A DNA stretch of 64,000 nt from Pseudoscleropodium purum (GCA_963969395.1 OZ017801.1:4714501-4778500); one strand, 5' to 3'; shown: positions 10,601 to 21,378, counted from the first letter of the stretch. Notes: generated by a model from the letters alone, not told the origin. Translations and numbers: made by a program.

Positions 10601-11869
10601 ACTCAGTTTATATTGGGTTTGTTTCTGGGATTCTGGAGATCGGATAGCAATAATGCATTCAGTGTTTGTAAAAGTAATAGCGGTATTGCCAGTCTGTGTA
10701 ATCTAGGCGACAGATAAGAGATTCTTTGCTAATCCTGGGACAAAGAGCACATCTGGGATTAGTAAAGTTTGGCCAATAGGCAGCCGCAAAAGTATGGATC
10801 CCATTCCGATAGCACTGTAGGAGGTATTATCTCCAAGGAGAATAGTGCGAGGGGAATCCAATACTTTATAATTTCTGAATAGTGTCTTTAGAGGCGACAT
10901 ATGGTGGCTAGCACCAGAGTCGATGTACCACATCGAGGAAATTGCTTGGAGAGAGTCAAGGGCTGTAAAAAGATATTCTATTTCTTCTTCACTGGCTGAG
11001 CTGTTAAGATGAGGTTTTGACAAACCAGGCTTGCTCACAAAGTTCCACTTTTTCTTTCTACAATCAGGGGATTTATGCCCCAGAATGCTACAATTGTGGC
11101 AAATTATAGCAGAGGTTTGATTTGAATTGGGAAAGTTCTTTTGAGCGGAGTTGTTATTATGCTGTGGTTGAAACTTTGGTTTACTCGAAGGTTGAAATCG
11201 AGTTGAAGATTTTCCGTTGTTTGTGGGTTTTATAAACTTCCCTTTGACATAAAAAGCAGTAGATTTTGATATCTCACGTTTAGAAATATTGATTGAGTTT
11301 AGCTAGAGAATATTAGATAGTAGAGTTGTAAAGGATAAATTGTTAATACCACCTTGCGTGGTGATAAAGGCGCTCCAGGAATCTAGTAAAGCTCCGAGCA
11401 GCAAATTGACTTGTTGATCCTCTGTAAAAGTACATCCGGCAATTTCAGCTTCATTGAGAAGTGACTGCCATGTCTCCAAGAAGGACGTAGTGTCGTCGGA
11501 ATCAGACATAGTTAAGCAGCATAGTTGTTTATGCAAATTGACCTGCGACGCTTTATTAGCTTTTTTGTAAATTTGTTTTAAGCGATCTCAAACCTGCTTA
11601 GAGGTTGTAAGAGAGCATAGAGAAAGTAATTGTTTCTCATTGCAATGGAGCAAAAGCTCTGATCAAGCTTTAACGTCACGTAATTTTCAGGCTGTCAAGC
11701 TTGTTGCGTCACTTGCAGCAGGAGCTGCATCGCTACCATCGACAATGCTCCATAATTCACAGCGAATTAATAATAATTCAATTTTCAAACTCCAAGACAC
11801 ATAATTTTCTGCGCTTAGAATTGGAATAATATAAGTTCGGTTTGCGGAAGTTGATCTAGCGGTGGCCAT
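7682..11869 (-). pseudogene. Copia gag-pol polyprotein with twelve in-frame stops
   Basis: A single reading frame of 1396 codons runs from the gag ATG (11869) to a terminal TGA (7684-7682) without any frameshift. Domains in order: gag N-terminus (SAENYVSWSLKIE); UBN2-like gag near 11536-11303; zinc knuckle CHNC-X4-H-X4-C near 11100-11060; protease DSGAS at 10921; GAG-pre-integrase with HX3H and CX2C near 10500-10385; integrase Asp (HSDLCG), Asp (RSDNGG) and Glu (NGIFERKN); reverse transcriptase with YIDD, a variant of the usual YVDD; RNase H with DVDW and SSTEAEY, then FCDNQS; terminal ADILTKSLPK. Premature stops lie at 11687, 11663, 11588, 11303, 10703, 10079, 9437, 9422, 8996, 8912, 8333 and 7943 (lowest base of each). 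The protein cannot be made intact. Read only as a description of the broken copy. Confidence 0.93.
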
Positions 11870-11909
11870 TGAATGCTATTACTAAAATTTATACTACCTA
11901 ACGAGCTAA

Positions 11910-12266
11910 TTAAAGTTCCTGGTACAAATAAGAGGGTACATTGTCATAATGATTGTCCTCAACATAATGTTGGATGATTTCATCGAACTGGTCAGCTTGG
12001 GTTTGGGAATCAACGTAGCTTGCAGGTACGTTGTTAATTCCGTGTAAAATATTTTCGAAATTTTGATTCCAAGGCAGTCCAATATTTGCAACGTCTTCAA
12101 CTGCTAATGCATTTGCAACTTGAATAAATCCATCTTGAAGAGAATGTTGAAAGAATCTTATTATTGGAAAAGGATTCTCATGTTCAATTTGCTCGTCTTC
12201 TGTTTTGAAGACCTCAAAAATATTTGTGCTTGAACACTCTTGTGAAGGAGTTGGTACTAAGCACAT
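11910..12266 (-). CDS. Extra leader ORF in the Copia element, upstream of gag
   Basis: An uninterrupted 118-codon ATG ORF that starts about 20 bases after the primer site and stops 40 bases before the gag ATG, in a different frame from gag. The product is acidic (many Asp and Glu, few Lys or Arg), Asn/Gln-rich, with no Cys cluster, no transmembrane stretch and no domain I recognise; it begins MCLVPTPSQECSSTN and ends PSYLYQEL. Copia elements normally have an untranslated leader here. It could be an element-encoded accessory protein, a captured piece of a host gene, or a chance ORF. It is intact, unlike the polyprotein, though at that stop density only about one stop would be expected in this length. 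Confidence 0.45.
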   Translation of the reverse strand: MCLVPTPSQECSSTNIFEVFKTEDEQIEHENPFPIIRFFQHSLQDGFIQVANALAVEDVANIGLPWNQNFENILHGINNVPASYVDSQTQADQFDEIIQHYVEDNHYDNVPSYLYQEL

Positions 12267-12286
12267 TTTGAAATTTTAAGAACAAT

Positions 12287-12298
12287 GCTCTGATACCA
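12287..12298 (-). other. Primer binding site (initiator tRNA-Met type)
   Basis: Minus-strand TGGTATCAGAGC lies immediately after the 5' LTR. It is the sequence complementary to the 3' end of plant initiator tRNA-Met and the usual Copia primer site. Confidence 0.92.
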
Positions 12299-12508
12299 TG
12301 TTCGTAATTTATGTAACGTGTACACACTTAAATATGCACACACAACGTGCTTGAGAGATATTCATATATTAATAATAATTTATACAAGAGAGACAGTGTT
12401 CTTATAATTCATGAAGAGTTGTAAGACTAGCGACCCTAGTTACAAGTAACGGTGTGACTGTTGACGTTCTAGTTTACTAATCTAGATTTAAACTAATTTA
12501 GTCTAACA
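12299..12508 (-). repeat. 5' LTR of the Copia element
   Basis: 210 bp, TG...CA. On the minus strand it carries TGTATAAATTA, a good TATA-box candidate, in the block missing from the 3' LTR. It would supply the promoter for the element's RNA. Confidence 0.93.
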
Positions 12509-12513
12509 TTTCA

Positions 12514-14904
12514 TTGGTGAAAACTGGCTATTGGTCTTTAGCTATTTCGACTGAAAAAAATGATAATACTCAACATTTTTCGGTAGTAGCCGATTGGAGA
12601 AAAATCATGAGTAAAAGAAAACATTGCTCAAAAAATATATGAAAAGAATTGAGGGAACAGAAAAGAAGGATAAGCTTTGAAGAGAAGGAAGACTTCATTC
12701 TTATGCTAACCAACATTGCTAAAGGGGACAAGTAACTTGAGACAAATGAAAAAACATAAGGCACTAGTATTTTGGGACTGAGGGAGTACTGCATGTTTTT
12801 TGAAAGGATTTGGAGATATCTTCCAATATTCACCCATTTTCCACACCTTGAGCGCACAGTGTCTTGTCCCCGTTCCAATTCTCTACAGTAGTCTGGTCTG
12901 GCGTGAACAACGAGTTCTCAAACCTAATGCACTTTCCACTGCTGTACGTGTTCGGCAAGAGCGCAATGCTCGGCCAGACAGTCATTCGTGAAGTCCTTTC
13001 GCAACAGAAGATTCTCAAGACCTTTTTTCGTGACCCAAAAACAAAATAAAAAATAAAAAATTTCCAGTTATTAAAAACTCGACACACAAAACTATATAAG
13101 TAAGTTATAGATCAGGGTTGAAGAAGCACCAGTGAGTCGCCCCACTTGAATTCAATCTCCCACCCGTGCACAGATGTATCCAGTACCAAGCTTATCCACG
13201 AAGAACTCAGTACAGAATAAAATCATATCTCGTAGAAATAAAGGCGAGAGAGCTAGTTGCAGCCAGATCAGTCCGAGGTCAAACCGTCCCAAGCTAAGTC
13301 CCACCCCACGTATTTTACGCTAGACCTAATAAGTTACGTTCAGTTGCTGCTTGACAGAGTGGAGAGTGCCCTGAGAGTACTGAAATTGGAGAGAGCCCTG
13401 AAAACCGATACTTTTCGGGTCGATCACTGTAGACTAAGTTAGATACAGTGGAAACTGGAAAGTTTCATGATGGAGAGGGGGAGGATCATTGAGGGGACTG
13501 AGGTGCGAAAGAGGCTTCTGATGCTATTCCAGAGGTGCTGCAAGCTGCAGTGGAGTATTTTAATCATGCAGTTGCGGAGCTTTTCGGGTTGCCGCAGACA
13601 AAGGACACCGCAAGTACTCACTCGCCCCGATGGACCCTCTTCCCTGCCCCCTGATGTAGGGTTTCGCAAGTCAGAGGCTTGTTGGATAGCTAGGTTAATA
13701 AGGAAAACCCTACCGTGGTACTTGCACTCTTTGATTCTCGATCAGGCATAACTTAGTGATGAGTTGTGCGAGCTGGAACTGAACTTCGATTCCTCCTCCA
13801 GATTTGTGCCTGCGAAATAAGACTTTGTTGGGAAAAAAACAGGTATTCTAGCTAGAATCTAGATTAACTAGTGCGGCAGTTTTGTGCAAGGGTTGCCGCT
13901 TGGATTTCGATAGGACAGGTTCGCGCAGACTTCCGTTTCGATCAGTCGCTTACATTCACGTACTGGCGAGCAGTGACTCCGAAACTTGGATCGCCCTGGT
14001 CCTCCCAATCGAGCTCAAGCTGACTGGAAGAATACTGAAACTCTTGTAAGGTAATCTGCTCTAAAAGCGATGATGACAGAGAGGTACATTTTGCTTTCTT
14101 CAATGTACCAGAAGTGTACATTTCAGGAGGTGGTCACTTATAGTGACCACTGAATTCCAACTTCGAAAATCCGTAACTAATTCCACAAATGATCCAAAAA
14201 ATATGAAACAACTTGTGTTAGATGCCAATTCCATTTTCCTTCCTACTGAAATTTACTGAAATTTTCTTCAAGGAGTTTAGCATCCCTGAAAAGGCAATCA
14301 ACTGTAAAATGGTTGCTTTAGGAGCAAACTACCTTAATCTATTCTATGCATATTATATCATGATTTCATCCATCGCATTCTCATCCACACAATTTTTCAT
14401 TCATTTGTTCTTACCAAACCCTAATGGCATCTAAAATCCAAACATCTTGTCTTGCAACCTCGTAGTTGAATGACACCTCTTTGGTCTTAGTGCAAGCAAA
14501 AAGCTTTGTTCTAGTCTATTTCAATAAAATGTAAACTATATCACAATTTCATCCATTCAGTCTTACTAAACCTCAATGACATCAGTGCAATGAAATCATA
14601 TAAGCTATTGAAGCCTTTTATTGGTGGTTGCATTGCAATGTGATCTATTCTAGATCTTTTGTATTGATATATACCAATAGTATATGTAATACAGACCAAA
14701 ATCTCACTATTTGTAATGTATTTAATCCTTAGAATTTTTTGATGTTTAGAAGCCCAAATAAGCTTCAAAATACTCTTTGGCATAGGAGGTTCAAATTTTC
14801 ATCATTTTGTTTTTCATTCTAAATCTAAGTGCATAATCTTTTTGCTAACTTACTTGAATATGTCTTCTCCAAATTTCAGAGTACAAAATCCTATTGATTG
14901 CAAG
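12514..14904. other. Intergenic region with unassigned sequence
   Basis: The first 1.5 kb is GC-balanced and looks like unique or gene-flanking DNA; the last part is AT-rich. Near 14080-14230 there is a copy of a dispersed repeat also seen at 28185-28345 (inverted) and 29705-29790. Near 14340-14440 and 14525-14585 a degenerate duplication occurs (TTTCATCCAT ... TTACCAAACC-like). I found no tRNA, snRNA or transposon ends. Confidence 0.5.
13502..13654 (+). CDS. Short unassigned open frame, possible exon remnant
   Basis: A 50-codon open stretch without an ATG, bounded by TGA on both sides. Its translation (ASDAIPEVLQAAVEYFNHAV then AELFGLPQTKD) reads like part of a helical, folded protein and is more protein-like than the other frames, including the longer 94-codon frame that overlaps it. 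No domain recognised. Could be an exon of a degraded gene or chance. Confidence 0.2.
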   Translation, partial: GAKEASDAIPEVLQAAVEYFNHAVAELFGLPQTKDTASTHSPRWTLFPAP

Positions 14905-15299
14905 ATTATAATCAGGGTTGACAGGACGATCGGATGTCCGGGACGTCCGAACGCGGACGTTGTATCCGCAGCGTCCGCTGACATTCGCAAGTCTAGCAGA
15001 TGCAACGTCCGCCGCACCCGACGTCACCGTCCGCCTCGACCGCTTGACTGCTCCGACCGCTGACCATCTCCCCCGTCCGCTTCCCCAACCGCCCTATTCC
15101 AACCGTCCCGCGGTCGCCCGTCCACCCATCCTGTCCGCCCATCTCGTCCGCCCCACCCGTCCACCGCGGCTGAGGCGTCCGCTTTCCGACGGCGGAAAGG
15201 ACGCTGCGTCCGTGCGGACGAAAGTCCAACCGTCCGGACGTCTGGATTACGGACGCCTTTTTCGGGCGGACGTAGAGATTAGTCAACCCTGATTATAAT
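14905..15299. mobile_element. hAT-type MITE, 379 bp, GC-rich with CGGAC/GTCCG motifs
   Basis: The element spans 14913-15291. It starts CAGGGTTGAC and ends GTCAACCCTG, perfect 10-bp terminal inverted repeats. It is flanked by an 8-bp target duplication ATTATAAT (14905-14912 and 15292-15299), the hAT size. The inside is strongly GC-rich in an AT-rich surrounding and contains about eleven GTCCG and five CGGAC motifs. It has no transposase; open frames here are low-complexity translations of the motif array. Known for hAT elements: short subterminal motifs in many copies bind the transposase, so this array may be the binding region, which is an inference. Confidence 0.85.
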
Positions 15300-15910
15300 G
15301 CTTAAACTTCAAAATCTAATTTTTTTAGCCTTTTTTAGAGTTGAAGTTTGTCTTTCAACAGTTTTATAAAAAAAAATGCATGCTCCACCACATGTTTATT
15401 TTAGTCCACATATTGAAAATTGGGTTGAAATCACATGGAAAAAATTTAACAAAAAAAAATGCTACATTTGTCTTAAAATAAATTACTAAGTAGAAAGTGG
15501 CACATGATAATTGAAAGAGAAACCTAAATTGCTTATAACATTGGAATGAAATTAAGATTTGTCAATTCCAATGATGAAAATGTTCTATTATAAAATACAT
15601 ATCCAATGTTTATTATTTATTTGAAAATTCTTCTAATTAAATTCAAAAAATGTTAAATAAAACTTGTAAAATAAAACTATGTTATTTTTTTGTTAGTGCC
15701 CATAAAATAAAAATCCTTATAATTTTCATCTCATTAGTCAAAATAGAATGGTATAAATTTTGGAGGTAGATATCATTCAATCAAATCAAATAAAAATTCT
15801 TAATTTTATAAAAATATATACTTTTAGTTGCCTACTTTGATATGAAATCATATGAGTCTTTTTAAATTTAGCAATATTTGTGGAAATGACAAGAAACAAG
15901 GCTTCACATG
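15300..15910. other. AT-rich spacer
   Basis: AT-rich sequence with poly-A and poly-T runs between the hAT MITE and the large hairpin. No gene, RNA or element boundary seen. Confidence 0.5.
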
Positions 15911-17295
15911 TATAGTGACCAACGAAACCAACTACTAATGTGAAACGTTTTCATTCAAACAACCATACCATAAGCATCAATGCACAAAGTCCAAAAGTGT
16001 ACTTATGAAAGTTGTAGTGTACAACATATTGCATGTTACCATGGAAGTTTGAAGGAAAAAATAGTTGTGAGTTGAAAGAAATCAATTTCAAAGTTAGCCA
16101 TGTCAAAAACTCGGTTTTGTTCAACATGATTTCAAATTACTTTATTTTTGTCAATTTTTTCTTAGAACTTTGAAAAACTTTTTGTGACTTGGCATATTAA
16201 TATACATCATTTTAGATTGTTGTAAACAAAAATTGAAGGAAATTGACATTTATAGAAATTAAAACATAAACAATTTGACAAACATACAAATGATGTTGGT
16301 TCTCACTATATCTGAATTTTTTTTTTGAATTGAGAGCATGGGATAGCATCATCTATTGTAGAGAGAGTATAGGTTGCAACATGGACCATAGTTATATCTC
16401 AATACCCTTGCATTTGAAATATTTGTTGAATAGGGCAATACAATTTAAATTATATTTCACAATTGTATAATGCGTTTTTAAATTCAATTTCTTTGTCCAA
16501 AGACTAGAGTTCATGATGCATATAATTGATCCAACAATTCCAAAAAAGTAAATTTATCATTGTCAGTATCATCAAAAAAACTACCAATTTAATGAAAGTC
16601 AATGTAATTTTTGGCAATTTTCAGTTTTTTGATGATACTGACAATGATAAATTTACTTTTTTGGAATTTGTTGGATCAATTACATGCATCATGAACTCTA
16701 GTCTTTGGACAAAGAAATTGAATTTAAAAATGCATTATACAATTGTGAAATATAATTTAAATTGTATTGCCCTATTCAACAAATATTTCAAATGCAAGGG
16801 TATTGAGATATAACTATGGTCCATGTTGCAACCTATACTCTCTCTACAATAGATGATGCTATCCCATGCTCTCAATTCAAAAAAAAATTCAGATATAGTG
16901 AGAACCAACATCATTTGTATGTTTGTCAAATTGTTTATATTTTAATTTCTATAAATGTCAATTTCCTTCAATTTTTGTTTACAACAATCTAAAATGATGT
17001 ATATTAATATGCCAAGTCACAAAAAGTTTTTTCAAAGTTCTAAGAAAAAATTGACAAAAATAAAGTAATTTGAAATCATATTGAACAAAACTAAGTTTTT
17101 GACATGGCTAACTTTGAAATTGATTTTCTTTCAATTCACAACTATTTTTTTCTTCAAACTTCCATGGTAACATGCAATATGTTGTACACTACAACTTTCA
17201 TAAGTACACTTTTGGACTTTGTCCATTGATGCTTATGGTATGGTTGTTTGAATGAAAACGTTTCACATTAGTAGTTGGTTTTGTTGGTCACTGTA
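15911..17295. repeat. Giant inverted repeat (foldback), arms about 670 bp, 40-bp loop
   Basis: Left arm 15911-16582, loop 16583-16622, right arm 16623-17295. The arms start TATAGTGACCAAC and end GTTGGTCACTGTA. They match base for base over long tracts (for example GTATCATCAAAAAAACT against AGTTTTTTGATGATAC next to the loop); by eye they are well above 90% identical, with scattered single differences. No transposase, no clear target duplication. It may be a foldback/MITE element or an inverted duplication. Transcription would yield a long hairpin RNA and possibly small RNAs. The 95-codon frame inside (16526-16813) is a by-product of the palindrome. Confidence 0.88.
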
Positions 17296-18530
17296 GAGTA
17301 TGATGATTAGGAGCCATTCTAAAATTTTGTTTCAAAATCTCAAAATTTGAATTAGAAGAGCTTTAACAAGTTTTCAAAAAGTTCAAAGGAGGCTCTTTAA
17401 AACTTTAGGGGTTAAACTGGTAATATAACAATTGCAACAATAATCAATTAGATAAGGAAATTTTTTTTCTTAAATTAGTTTGTTAAAATTGGACTTTATA
17501 CTAAATGGAATTCTTAAATTTGGATGAAAATTTGACTCTCTATTTCGATGACACTATGAATCTATGATAGTGGGGCATGACATTATACTCTTTATACAAT
17601 AGAATAGTGTAGGCAAAAATGCTACTGAGTAGTTGCAAGAAACACCTACTAATTTTTGGCTCAAAATGGCTTCAAACCTAGAGTCTTAAGACTTTTGGAA
17701 TTTTTTTAAATAAATTAAAAATAAAATATGGATAATTTGTAAAACATTCAAAACAGTGTATGTAAAAAAATTCAGGTTTTGAAAAATTTATCTCTAAAAG
17801 TCATACACAACAAAAGAGTGATGAAAAATGCAAGAAAATAGATACTGTGAAATTTGATTTTTAGAAAATAATAAAAAATTCAAATTATTCCAAGAAAAAA
17901 GCCATTTTTCTAACTCAAAGATGCTTTTTTCAACCATTTGCATCTTTAGAAAATAAAAATTGTGTTTTCTACACATGTACCAAGGTAGTGTTTATTGAGT
18001 ATGTGTAGAAGGGGGACACTTTTTCTATTTAAAAAAAATCTCTTTGTAGGTATAAGGAGAATTTATATCCTTTCCTTAAAAACAAAACCCAAGCTAGGAT
18101 TTGAACGTTAGGAGGTAATTTAATTCTCTATGGAACAAATACAATTCTAAAATACCACCAATTGCAAGATTGTGAATTGAACAATTTCCTATTATGTATC
18201 ATCAACTATAGTTATAGAACTACTTATCACAAACAATCGGTCTTTGCTTCTTCAAATAATATCCCACTTCATCTTCCTTCACTTTGCTCCTTGCTTGCTT
18301 ATCCTTTCCAATCGCATCTTCCTTTGTTTCCATAATAATCTCTTTTCTTTTGCACTCCACTTTTATATTATTCATTCTTTCACAAAATTGACATTTCTTT
18401 GTCTTAATCTTAAAATCTTCTTTGTCCATCTTTATATTATTTTTAATCTTTATTTTATTTTTCTATTCTCTATTTTTTATTTTATCTTATTTTATTTTTA
18501 AATAATATCTCTCAATTCCCAATTAGATTT
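17296..18530. other. AT-rich region without gene
   Basis: AT-rich with poly-A/T tracts. Near 17630-17655 the phrase GTTGCAAGAAACACCTACT resembles the inverse of GTGTTTCTTACAACG near 19775-19790, probably element ends of one repeat family. No supported coding frame. Confidence 0.45.
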
Positions 18531-19495
18531 ATTATACCGTAATCACTCAGGAACTCCCAATTGACAATAGATACTGCTCCCACTTCCAATTGGAATCACT
18601 CTTTATTTTGAATTCAATTTCACCTTATAGTTTGCTTGGCAAAGATCTTTCTCAATTGGTATTAAGGTTTCAATTTCCCCCTATCGATCATGTCCTCACA
18701 ATCACTCAATAGATGCTTTAATTTCTTCCAATTGACTTGATTCAATTAATTCCCAATTGCAATCCAATTTCAATCACAATTACTCTCCCAATCGCTCATC
18801 CAAATCCACATTCACTTTTCCTATCGGTAATCTACACTCATCATTCTCCACTCTTCACAGTAATCTCCAATTGAATTTTATATGAACTCACAATTGATTT
18901 TTAACAATCTTCTTAATTCCACAGTTCACAAAATTCAGCATTGTTATCAATCTCTCTAATTGGTTCTCACAGCATTCAACTCCATTCACAAATCATTCCA
19001 TCACATATAGACAATTTCACAACAATTGTTTCATTCAAACACCATCCACCCAGTTCTTCTCCATTCCAATTGTCATACACAGTTCAATCTCATGCATCCA
19101 ACAATATCAAATTCACATTGTATTACACATTTTAACTTCCTTACACACATTTCATAAACACAATCGTACTCAGGCTCACACACACGATTGGCAAATTCAT
19201 TGTATTACAAAACAATAAAATTACACAATAGTTTTTACTTCCAGCGATTGGAAGGAGCTTTTGCGACACTACAACAAAGACTAGAAAACAATTGGGAAGA
19301 AACTGAACGTAAGTACTCAACCTACAACAATTTGAATCCACCGATTGATGATCTACATGCCTGTTAATATCTATATTGTATACAATTAGTAATATGCTGC
19401 GTATGAATTCACCGGAATACTCCCAATTGGTGAAAACCATAAACTAACAAAAAAAAATTACCAATTGAGAAAAAAGAATGAACACAATTGGACTA
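18530..19495. repeat. G-poor segment with clustered CAATTG palindromes
   Basis: About thirteen CAATTG hexamers, often as TCCCAATTG or CCAATTGG, occur in under 1 kb. The plus strand is almost free of G runs and rich in C, A and T (many TCACAATT, ATTCCA, CATTCA words). No regular period is visible, so it is a degenerate low-complexity or old satellite-like segment rather than a clean tandem array. Not coding. Confidence 0.6.
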
Positions 19496-20469
19496 CAATA
19501 GGTTTGTGTAATTTTAATGTAAGTCCTTGTATCCCAATTTTGACTTTCAAATCGCATTTTTGAGTCAAAAATAATACTAAAATGGCCAAAATAGACATCT
19601 GATTGGGGGAAGTTTAAAAATAGTAGATTAATTTTGAAAATTTTGAAAAAAATTAATAAATGTCTAAAACTACTATGTGTATTCTTATTTCAAATTTTAT
19701 AGAAAAAAAACATACAATGCAAAAGTTATGAGCCAAAATCACATGTCCAAGGCTAAGGGGAAAAAAAAGGGCAAGTGTTTCTTACAACGACCCTATTGTA
19801 TAGTTGTATTAATTTCTACTTTTTTTTAAATGACTAATTTTATATCCTCATGAGAGGAATTATGGTAGATGAGCCCAATGCCCATCAACCACCAAATTTC
19901 AACATTTAGTGGACCCTCCCATTTGCACTAGTCTCCAATCCATTTTTGCAAAGTGTATAAGTCATTTTCTTTGGCCAAGAAATTTGGTGTTACTGCCAAA
20001 GAATGAAATCAATTTCACATCTATTTATGAATGGTTTAAGGTTGAAATGAAGTGATTCAATAAATGTTGGTTTAGGTGGGCTTAATTGTGAATAAATACT
20101 TGCAATAATAAGTTGTAAATCCAACGAATGAAAGAGGTGCTTTTAGAATGTTTAACTAGTACTTTTAAAACACTCATCAAATTGAATTAGGATGGTAGGT
20201 CACTGATTTTGCACCTTTTCAAGATGGTCATGACCCCACCTACTAATGGTTGTATTCTTTTGTTCCAAATGTATTTGAAAATTCATATCAATTTCAATTT
20301 TATCAAATTAACATGATTCCACTTGTATTATAATCAATTTGATTAATTTTTACTTTTAAAAATACATGCAACAATAACCACATTGCATAGGATACGTAGA
20401 TTACAAATTTGGGTGGTCATAGGTTGTTCTACCTTAAGCAATGTAGTTTAGACTTTATTCTTATGCCTC
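19496..20469. other. AT-rich region without gene
   Basis: AT-rich sequence; open frames are short and of A/T-driven composition. No element ends beyond the GTGTTTCTTACAACG phrase near 19775. Confidence 0.45.
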
Positions 20470-21378
20470 AATCCTTAACCCTTAAAAATCCTTGACTATG
20501 TTTTCACCAAAAACACTTCAAAACTACCATTTCTTGGACAAGTTTCAAAATTTAGAAAGAAAAAATTCTTGAACACATGTAACCATAGGATCTTGTAGTA
20601 CACTAGTTTGAGAAGATGTAGAATGCAAGATATTAGCATTTGAAGTGACAAAAATCATTTTTTTGTCCCTGCAAAAAACCAGGCAGTTGAACTTCATAAG
20701 GTCAAATTTGTATGAAAAAATATTCAGAATGATTGAAACTCTTTGGATTAATTCTTCAAGGCATGTTGGATATATGTTTGAAAAATTTCGTATCATTTGG
20801 AATTGTACAACATATAGGAAAAAAATAGTAAATAGGTAGTAGTAGAGAATGATTCAAAATACTAAATTATTAAGAATTGAAATATGGAATTGAAAATTTT
20901 CAATTTCAATGGTTTAAATGTTGTAATAAAAAATTTACTTCCTAGGATTTTATTTCTTTATCAAAAATATTGAAAATTGGGTAAGATAAAGGATTTCAAA
21001 GTTTATTTTAGAATAGGGAATCCATAATTGCTTGCAAACAAAAAAATCCTCATAATTTTTGACTCGTTGATCAAAATGGAATGATTCAAAGCTTTCCTTG
21101 TATATAAAAGTCTAGAAATGAATTTCAAATTTGATTGTTGAAAAAAATGATTTTTTCAGATCTGCCCGGATTGAGTGAGTTGAGAAAGAAACTACATATT
21201 AGGCTATAACTTTTGACTCCTATTTCCAAATATCATGAAATTTGTTGCATATGAAAGATGTTCCTCGTCTACACCTTCTGATACAATTTCAGCCTTAAAT
21301 ATGCAAATTTCTGGTCACAATGGCCTGCCCAAAATTTCTATACAGCCCAAAAATGGAGTCTGGTCCTTCAAAGGTTGA
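20470..21378 (+). repeat. Dispersed repeat A, copy 1
   Basis: About 0.9 kb, homologous in direct orientation to 55092-56025. Shared words include CCTTGACTATGTTTTC, TAGCATTTGAAGTGACAAAA and TTTTTTTGTCCCTGCAAAAA, GAATTGTACAACATATAGGA, CTCGTTGATCAAAAT and TGAAAGATGTTCCTC-like. No coding domain or LTR seen. Probably part of an unclassified transposon. Confidence 0.75.

Larger units (their letters stand above)
7436..12513 (-). mobile_element. Ty1/Copia LTR retrotransposon, complete in structure, coding region inactivated
   Basis: The element occupies 7441-12508 and is flanked by a perfect 5-bp target duplication TTTCA (7436-7440 and 12509-12513). LTRs begin TG and end CA. In the reading direction (minus) the order is 5' LTR (12508-12299), primer site, leader ORF, gag, protease, integrase, reverse transcriptase, RNase H, polypurine tract, 3' LTR (7602-7441). 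Integrase before reverse transcriptase defines Copia. The LTRs differ at only two aligned bases plus one 48-bp gap, so insertion was recent. The polyprotein nevertheless carries twelve stops, so this copy cannot make its own proteins by normal translation. Confidence 0.95.

Noticed and set aside
14918..15292. 124-codon Arg/Pro-rich ORF
   Set aside because: It lies exactly within the hAT MITE and is a translation of the GTCCG motif array.
16526..16813. 95-codon ORF
   Set aside because: Runs through the loop and right arm of the giant palindrome; no protein features.
20645..20839. Conserved small protein shared with 55225-55437
   Set aside because: The frame is shared only because both lie in repeat A; the surrounding non-coding DNA is equally similar and the frames end differently.
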